From the NCBI GenBank assembly GCA_009823395.1, contig CM020509.1, forward strand, positions 5,035,501 through 5,099,500: a stretch of DNA of 64,000 nucleotides. Direction: 5' to 3'. The notes beneath the pieces are model-generated. The model saw only the letters and a list, made by a program, of their open reading frames with translations. It was not told where the DNA came from and did no database searches. The DNA comes from Thamnaconus septentrionalis. Lineage: Eukaryota; Chordata; Actinopteri; Tetraodontiformes; Monacanthidae. The position numbers were made by a program, and so were the translations under genes. Positions 58,398 to 64,000 of the stretch are shown here, piece by piece. Every line of letters starts with the position of its first letter. Positions within the stretch are counted from its first letter, which is position 1.

Positions 58398-58690
58398 TAT
58401 GGGAAGACACACACAACTACAAACTGGTATTTGCACACGGGGAAGACAAATTAGTGTAAATAGATTAATACGGCAAAGTGGAGGCTTTTAGTTGTGTGTC
58501 AGAAATAGTCTCAGTGAGGGTTTGAAATCATATTTTTTGCACACAAACCCCCCGAAGGACTGGAGCCGAAGTCACTTGACGTAAAAGCTTTTGAAGGCAA
58601 CGATTCGGGGAGAAAATATTGTAGGTAACCAAAGAGGCTGTTAACATTACACATTTCTGAGTTTGCTGTGCATATTTAAAGGGATTAACG
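58398..58690. repeat. Tandem duplication, copy 1
   Basis: GGAAGACACACACAACTAC, GGAGGCTTTTAGTTGTGT with GTCAGAAATAGTCT, and ACATTTCTGAGTTTG with CATATTTAAA recur in the same order about 400 bp to the right. The spacing varies (385-420 bp), so the copies have diverged by indels. Confidence 0.6.
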
Positions 58691-58814
58691 AGACCTTTGT
58701 GCAAGCTGCTCCACTTCGGAGGAAAAAAAAAAAAGAAAGAAAGAAAGGTGCAAACATCCTTCGCGTCCTTGTGTTGGATACAAGGGCACGAGCAACTCGC
58801 ACTGTCACACCTCC

Positions 58815-59085
58815 AGTTGCCGGAAGACAGACACACCTGCCTACGACTTGCAGACAGGGATGATAAATCAATACAGCGAATTGGAGGCTTTTTAGTTGTG
58901 TTTCAGAAATAATCTGAAATACAATAGTGAGCAAAACAAAGAGTGAGCACCCCCAGCTCACCTCCACACACCCACCCAGACCACCACAACCAAGAAAGAA
59001 TAGTTGACCAGGAGGTTCTCTGAGGTAAAGGAAGACATTTCTGAGTTTGATAAACGCGAAATACATATTTAAAAAGATTAATGGG
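58815..59085. repeat. Tandem duplication, copy 2
   Basis: CGGAAGACAGACACACC, GGAGGCTTTTTAGTTGTG with TTTCAGAAATAATCT, and ACATTTCTGAGTTTG with CATATTTAAA repeat copy 1. Confidence 0.6.
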
Positions 59086-59656
59086 GTGAAATCCTTACAT
59101 TACTAAATGTTACATATACATACTTTTAGATTTGAAATCACTACAAACAGATGTTCTAATTTTATGTGCCAATTATAAGCATTTAAACATGAAGAGCCGG
59201 TCCAATTCTAGGAAGAGGGCCCAGTCAGAGGGTGGCTCTGCTTCGGTTGGTTCAGATGATTTTGTCCTGGCATCACATCATGGAATCAGAATTCAGGGTT
59301 GAACGTAAACACAGCTTGCAGTACGCTTTCCAACCATGAGATGGTGCTCACTCTCACACACTGGGCCTTTTAAAACAAAAGGTGCAGCATCCTTCTTGTT
59401 GTGACTGCAAGGACGCACAGAAGCAGCACACGCAGACACACAAAACAGCCAGCCAGTACACAAGGTTGGCAAAATCAGGCAAGTGGCCTCATCAGGTCTT
59501 TCTGTTGTGTTGAAATCAGGATTGCAGCAAAGTCTCGAGACGACACGTAGCTTCATGAGACAAAGACGCAGAAGAACATGCGATCCTTGCAGCTGCTAAT
59601 GCGACATATGTAATTCTGGAGTTCGGCGCCACTAAAATATATTTGTATGGATGAGC

Positions 59657-59775
59657 AGGACCTTTGTGCACCTGCTCCGCCTCGGAAAAAAATAGAAAAA
59701 AAACAAGGTGAGAAACAAATCGCTGTGTTCAACGGAAGGACACGAGACACGACGTTTGCAGAGCCGGGATTTTCA
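59657..59775. repeat. Third, partial copy of the 58.7 kb sequence
   Basis: AGGACCTTTGTGCACCTGCT and CCGCCTCGG followed by an A-rich run match AGACCTTTGTGCAAGCTGCT and CCACTTCGGAGG at 58691-58722. GGACACGAGACACG matches GGGCACGAGCAAC. Confidence 0.5.
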
Positions 59776-59830
59776 CAGCGAGGCAGCTCAGCGAGCAAAG
59801 AGTTAATATTTTCAACCAGTTCTGCCTCTG

Positions 59831-59831
<1 letters not shown>

Positions 59832-59902
<71 letters not shown>
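59832..59902. repeat. (CA)n microsatellite, longest in the window
   Basis: About 35 uninterrupted CA units. Confidence 0.97.
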
Positions 59903-59904
<2 letters not shown>

Positions 59905-60095
59905 ACAGACTCACACAAATACACACACACATAGGAACAGACTCACACACGCACACACACAAGAACAGACTCTCTCATACACACACACACATAGGAACAC
60001 ACACTTACACACACAGTCACAGTACACGCACACACACGAACAGACGCACACATATACACAAACAGACTCACACGCACATGCACGCACACACACAC
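59903..60095. repeat. Minisatellite of CA-rich units each led by GAACAGAC
   Basis: GAACAGACTCACAC, GAACAGACTCACACACGC, GAACAGACTCTCTCATAC, GAACACACACTTACAC, GAACAGACGCACAC and AACAGACTCACACG begin successive units of about 23-43 bp, each otherwise composed of CA repeats and sometimes ending ATAG. Confidence 0.8.
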
Positions 60096-60409
60096 TGCTA
60101 TCCCCACAACCCATCACCCCTGATCACACTCAGACTCGCGCGCGCACGCACGCACACACACGCACACACACACACACACACATGCACGCGCGCACGCACA
60201 ATTCCCAACACCGCCGCCTCCCCCCTCCTCTCCCACCCCTCCCCCTCCTCCTCTTGCCTCCCTGGGCTCACCCCACCCCCCTCCTACTTTCTATCTCTGC
60301 CTGCCCCGCCCCCTTTCCACTCCCCGCACCCCCCCTCCTCCTCCTCCTCCTCCAGCACCCACCTCCCCCCCAGCCCCTCTCCTCCCCTCCGCTCCCCCCT
60401 CCAGGTCAG

Positions 60410-60545
60410 TTAATAAGCGAGCCTGAGCCTGAGCCTGGGCTCGGCTGTCTGGAGGACATGCAGAGCAGTGTCTCCTGGGAATTGGCTCATGCAGAATGCC
60501 GCTCCACCGAGAGAATGGAATTTTGCCCTCGCTAGGGCTCCCAGC
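60410..60545. other. Repeat-free block between low-complexity tracts
   Basis: TGGGAATTGGCTCATGCAGA, ATGCCGCTCCACCGAG and AGAATGGAATTTTGCCCTCG form a distinctive unique stretch between C-rich DNA and (GACA)n. Possible conserved element. Confidence 0.3.
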
Positions 60546-60569
60546 CTCCGCCGGCACAGCAGGAAACCT

Positions 60570-60601
<32 letters not shown>

Positions 60602-60603
60602 GG
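60570..60603. repeat. (GACA)n tetranucleotide repeat
   Basis: Eight GACA units. Confidence 0.93.
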
Positions 60604-60914
60604 GAGGAGGCTTGTGCACGTGCGCGCGAGCGTGCGCTGCAAATCAAGCCACAAACACAACTGCACGCGTGCAAACACGCACGGCGAGGTCCCAGGGGTG
60701 TGTTTTTGGTGAGACCATCACTTCAACTAAAGTGACCACTTCCTTGTGAGAGAAGAAACATCCTCACCCCCCACCCCCACCCACCCACCCACCCGCAACT
60801 ACACCCCCTCCTCCCCCGCCCCAAAGAATCATCAAGGAACCATCATTAACTTAATGGCGACACAGTCTTCGGGGACACACGGCGAGTCTTTGGAGCACAA
60901 AGGCGCACTAATGT

Positions 60915-60915
<1 letters not shown>

Positions 60916-60953
<38 letters not shown>

Positions 60954-60982
60954 CAGCAGGCAGGCAGGCAGGCGGGCGGGCG
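60916..60982. repeat. (CA)n followed by (CAGG)n(CGGG)n
   Basis: About 19 CA units, then CAGG and CGGG units to 60982. Confidence 0.93.
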
Positions 60983-61088
60983 GGGATGCAGGGACGTCAG
61001 TAGGTACAGTGGCGCTAATGAGTTGGCCGGTAGATTTAGAAACAGTGGCTCTTCCACACTTGTGTCTCAAACTTCTACCCCCCCCCCA

Positions 61089-61141
<53 letters not shown>
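61089..61141. repeat. (CA)n microsatellite
   Basis: About 26 CA units after a C run, followed at 61168-61183 by (CCA)n and at 61196-61233 by (CTC)n. Confidence 0.96.
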
Positions 61142-61142
<1 letters not shown>

Positions 61143-62178
61143 CCAGAAGCAGCAACAACAACAGTGCCACCACCACCACCACCATCCTTTTTTCTCCCTC
61201 CTCCTCCTCCTCCTCGTCCTCCTCCTCCTCCTCGAAGCCACAGCTCCATCTATCGGCGTCCCTGCGCTACAAAGTCAGTCTGCACTCGGCGGCCAAAAAA
61301 AGGAATTGGGGTGACGCTGCGGCTCGGACTCAGTTTCATGTCGCATGTCATTACAAAATGAGTGGCTGGAAAAAAAGTCTGACGTCTCCGTGAACTTTCA
61401 CCTGCGATCTCGTTCTGTGAATGTTTTTTTTTTTTTTTTTTGTCCCTTTGGTCCAGGGAGAACGCGCTGAGGCGGGGGGTAGCCTTGTTGTTGTTTTGAT
61501 TTTTTTTACCGTTCAAAATGTCTCTTAACCTGTTATAGGTTTTAGAGGCAGCGCTGTTCCCGGGCAGAATGACAAAGGTCCTGATGAATCATGTTGCCCA
61601 GCCACGCTGAGGATGATTCATGTCTCCGACCAGGCTGAAATCTGCTGAGGGAAAATAGTTCTTACTGCACGTAGACGGAAAGGGAAATCATTTCACTGTT
61701 TTTTGTGTGTGTGTGTCTGTGCGAGTGCGTGTGTGCACACGCATTTTTTTCCCCGTTGTTTTTAGTACATTCAGGGCTGGATTGAAACCAAATCTGGCGC
61801 TTTGCCAGGAAAGGATGCTGAGGACCTGTGAGGTGCTGCGGCTGCAGGAGTCTGCTTTAATTAACACATGACTCAGTGGTTGACGTCAAGTTGTGTGGTT
61901 CCCCGTGTCGGAACGCCGGGTGACTGAAGTTTCGGACTGGTCACATCTTCCTCTGCTGCAGCCGACTACTTTACTTTTTTCATTTTTTGGGGAAAGCCAC
62001 AAGAACAGGCGATGCTCATTACCAATGACTGGGAAAACCCACATTTCTACCACGGTCCTGGGTTGAGCCCAAATGTATACTCACAATCATGAGTCACCCA
62101 TCTACCACCCAACTCCGTCATGTGTCAGTGCTTCATTAATTAGGCAAAAGGTGCTATAGATTTGTGCAAAACAGCATG

Positions 62179-62340
62179 GTTAGCCCTCTGTTTACAGCCT
62201 TGTGTCGAAATGCTGGCTTTTCAGTGATTCTCTGTTGTTATTGTTGTTGTTGTTTTCAGGGGGACCACCACCTGGCCAGCTGCCCACTTGACACCTGGGA
62301 GATAAAGTTATCAGAGCCCTTTATGACATCACAAAGGGCC
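62179..62340 (+). repeat. Copy of the TTAGCCCTCTGTTTACAGCC family
   Basis: GTTAGCCCTCTGTTTACAGC and CTTGTG, GAAATGCTGGCTTTTCAG, ACACCTGGGAGATAAAG and the end CCCTTTATGACATCACAAAG. Confidence 0.65.
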
Positions 62341-62713
62341 AACTGGGGGAGGCATAAGGAAAAAATGAAGAACATTTCTCAGTGTTGTTCAGAGTTCAGT
62401 GACTGGACAGAGACAGAGATTTGACTTGTGTTATTTTCACGTATTTTAGGGACTTGGATGCTTCGGCACTTGTTGTCGGACTTGGAGTTACTGCCCCGTT
62501 ACTGTTCCAGCAGGACTGCATGTCGTAGAGAAAAGTCAAGAAGAGTGACGGTGCAGGACGGAAATTGTTCACAGACAAGACGGACGTCCCATTTTGTCAA
62601 CAACCGAGAAAAATATGAGAAAGTTTTGTATGCTGTGTCCATCTTGCCCAGCTTTGACAAGCAAATGCAACTGAATAAAATTAAACGTTTACATCCATAT
62701 GGGCTGTTTGAAT

Positions 62714-62769
62714 AAACAAACAAACAAACAAACAAACAAACAAACAAATAAATAAATAAATAAATAAAA
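62714..62769. repeat. (AAAC)n(AAAT)n tetranucleotide repeat
   Basis: About eight CAAA units change abruptly to about five TAAA units. Confidence 0.95.
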
Positions 62770-63099
62770 TGCCGTTAGAACGCTGAAGAGGTGAAAATGT
62801 TCATGCAAAGCCAATGTATGAAGTAAGTAGTACGCCACACACACACACCGGCAGCCTTTAAACGCGTGTCTCTGAGATGTGAACTGCTGAAGCCACGGCA
62901 TCATTTACGCCACTGCGAAACACTTTTGCATTGGAGATGCTCCTGCAATTGTGTTTTTTTTTTCTTTTCTTCCCCCCCACTTCTTTACGTGGCAAATATT
63001 TTTTTCCCCCCACGCGCACCATCATTTGTCGGGTGCGGCGTGGGCGGAGTTATTGTGATAATTATTTGTTCTTCTTGCTCCGGTAAGAAAAAAAAAAAA

Positions 63100-63660
63100 A
63101 ATCATCATAACAAAATAACCCTGCGCCCGTCTCGGTGCCGGCTGTTTGTAGTGCAGCGGAGCCACAGCGGAGCCGCGGCGGCAGCGGCGGCAGCGGCGGT
63201 GCTCTCTTTGGGATTTAGCCTTTTCAAAAGTCCTCGTCAGATTCGCAGCACAGACGTACTCGGCTGTGCCTGCCGCCCCCACATCCCTGCCCCTCCCCTC
63301 CTCCCCCGCTCCCCTCCTCTCTCCTCCCCCACCCACATCTCCCCATCCCTCCCCCACCAACCTCCTTCCCCTCTCCCTCCTCTGCTCGCTCGCTCTCCCT
63401 CTCCCTCCCTCTCTCTCTCTCTGTCTCCCTGCTCGCCAGCCTGCTGCAGATGTTTTGGATATGTTCTCAGGAAGCGGCTCGAAGCCAGCCGAGTGCCAGC
63501 TAAATGCCCCCTCAGACATCTCCCGCGGTACCCCCAGTGCAGCCGGCCGGCCGGCTAAGCAGTTGGTAAACGGGATGTTAGCGCGAGCGGCGGCCAACAT
63601 TCCGCAGACGGAGAGGGGTCGTGCAGAGGTTACAGCTCCGATGGCCGCCATCCTAATCAT
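63100..63660. promoter_or_regulatory. GC-rich, CpG-containing block, possible distal promoter
   Basis: CpG-rich sequence with GGCGGCAGCGGCGGCAGCGG and C-rich pyrimidine runs, about 10.5 kb upstream of the ldb2 start codon. It resembles a CpG island and could be a distal ldb2 promoter on the minus strand or the promoter of an unannotated transcript. The frames across it have no recognised similarity. Confidence 0.35.
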
Positions 63661-63847
63661 CTAAAAAGGCAAGCTGTGCCCCCCTCCCCCTTCTTCTAAG
63701 GAAGGAGAAGAAAAAAATGTGCCCATCTTTTTTACATTTTTTTTTTAAGGGGGGTTGCGGGGGGGTGCAGTAGCACCACAATGTGGCAAACGTTTGGTGA
63801 AGACACCAAGATAGTTGGCAACTAAAACTGCCTACAGACATCAGTGT

Positions 63848-63975
63848 GAGCACAACTGGGTGTTTGTCTCCCTGCGTTGGCCCTGCGATGCACTGGCAGC
63901 TTTTCCTGGGTGTGACCCCACACTTCATAGGTTCAACTCTCAGTGCAATGATAGAAAACTGATGGATGGATGGTT
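63848..63975 (+). repeat. SINE-like element, 3' part
   Basis: GGCCCTGCGATGCACTGGCA and CCTGGGTGTGACCCCAC, ending GATGGATGGATGG, correspond to the 3' half of the element seen inverted at 33939-34082. Confidence 0.55.
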
Positions 63976-64000
63976 AAGATAAAATAAGATGAGATAGTGC

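Larger units (their letters stand above)
53161..58400. other. Upstream intergenic DNA, 53.2-58.4 kb: contents
   Basis: Purine tract next to the promoter, (ATT)n (53452-53520), two repeat copies (53590-53830, 56535-56732), candidate non-coding elements (55255-55440, 55985-56315, 58015-58140), (TTTG)n (55831-55854), (GCT)n (57522-57543) and homopolymer runs. 53940-54006 ends in GCTGAACTATCCCTTTAAGG, another familiar fish repeat end. No gene. Confidence 0.5.
58400..64000. other. Upstream intergenic DNA, 58.4-64 kb: contents
   Basis: Local duplication (58398-59085, third piece 59640-59780), the largest (CA)n region (59832-60190), C-rich low-complexity DNA (60205-60405, 60760-60830), (CA)n at 60916-60955 and 61089-61141, one repeat copy (62179-62340), (CAAA)n(TAAA)n (62714-62769), a GC-rich block (63100-63660) and a SINE-like 3' piece (63848-63975). 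No gene. Confidence 0.5.

Noticed and set aside
59832..60095. CRISPR-like array of repeats and spacers
   Set aside because: Units are CA-rich and of variable length, with spacers of the same composition as the repeats; it is a eukaryotic minisatellite.
63266..63664. 132-residue plus-strand frame in the GC-rich upstream block
   Set aside because: Pro/Ser/Leu-rich from pyrimidine runs in its first half and no recognised similarity after; treated as possible promoter DNA instead.

Overview
This is a vertebrate, almost certainly teleost, window that holds the 5' half of one protein-coding gene on the minus strand. Three short exons with correct splice signals and matching phases encode the N-terminal 136 residues of LIM-domain-binding protein 2 (LDB2, also called CLIM1): exon 1 at 52689-52820, exon 2 at 33778-33880, exon 3 at 5617-5789. 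The rest of the protein (about 240 residues, including the LIM-interaction domain) lies beyond the left edge. No other gene was found on either strand. Most long open frames here are translated microsatellites or frames that begin at GTG, TTG or CTG.

Layout, left to right. 1-5616 is part of intron 3. 5790-33777 is intron 2 (about 28 kb). 33881-52688 is intron 1 (about 18.8 kb). 52821 to about 53160 is the GC-rich 5' leader and core promoter. About 53160-64000 is upstream intergenic DNA with a second GC-rich, promoter-like block at 63100-63660.

The non-coding DNA has three components. First, microsatellites are extremely dense: (CA)n/(GT)n, (GA)n/(CT)n, GATA-type tetranucleotides and several CTG/CAG tracts. 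Second, there are interspersed repeats. They include a family with the core TTAGCCCTCTGTTTACAGCC (at least eight copies), a hAT-type family with GGGCAAACTACGG ends, the GGTCCAGTGTGTAA family common in percomorph-type fish, a GTGGGAAGTAACGAAGTAC element, a SINE-like element with pol III boxes, and a palindrome-rich MITE-like element at 20314-20876. Third, there are unique stretches that look like conserved non-coding elements, with POU octamers and GATA or E-box motifs. They are concentrated near and upstream of exon 1, as expected for a developmental regulator.

The encoded fragment differs from the near-invariant vertebrate LDB2 sequence at several positions. This suggests the more diverged of two fish duplicates, but which one cannot be decided here. 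Calls of conservation and repeat-family identity rest on reading and memory, not on alignment.
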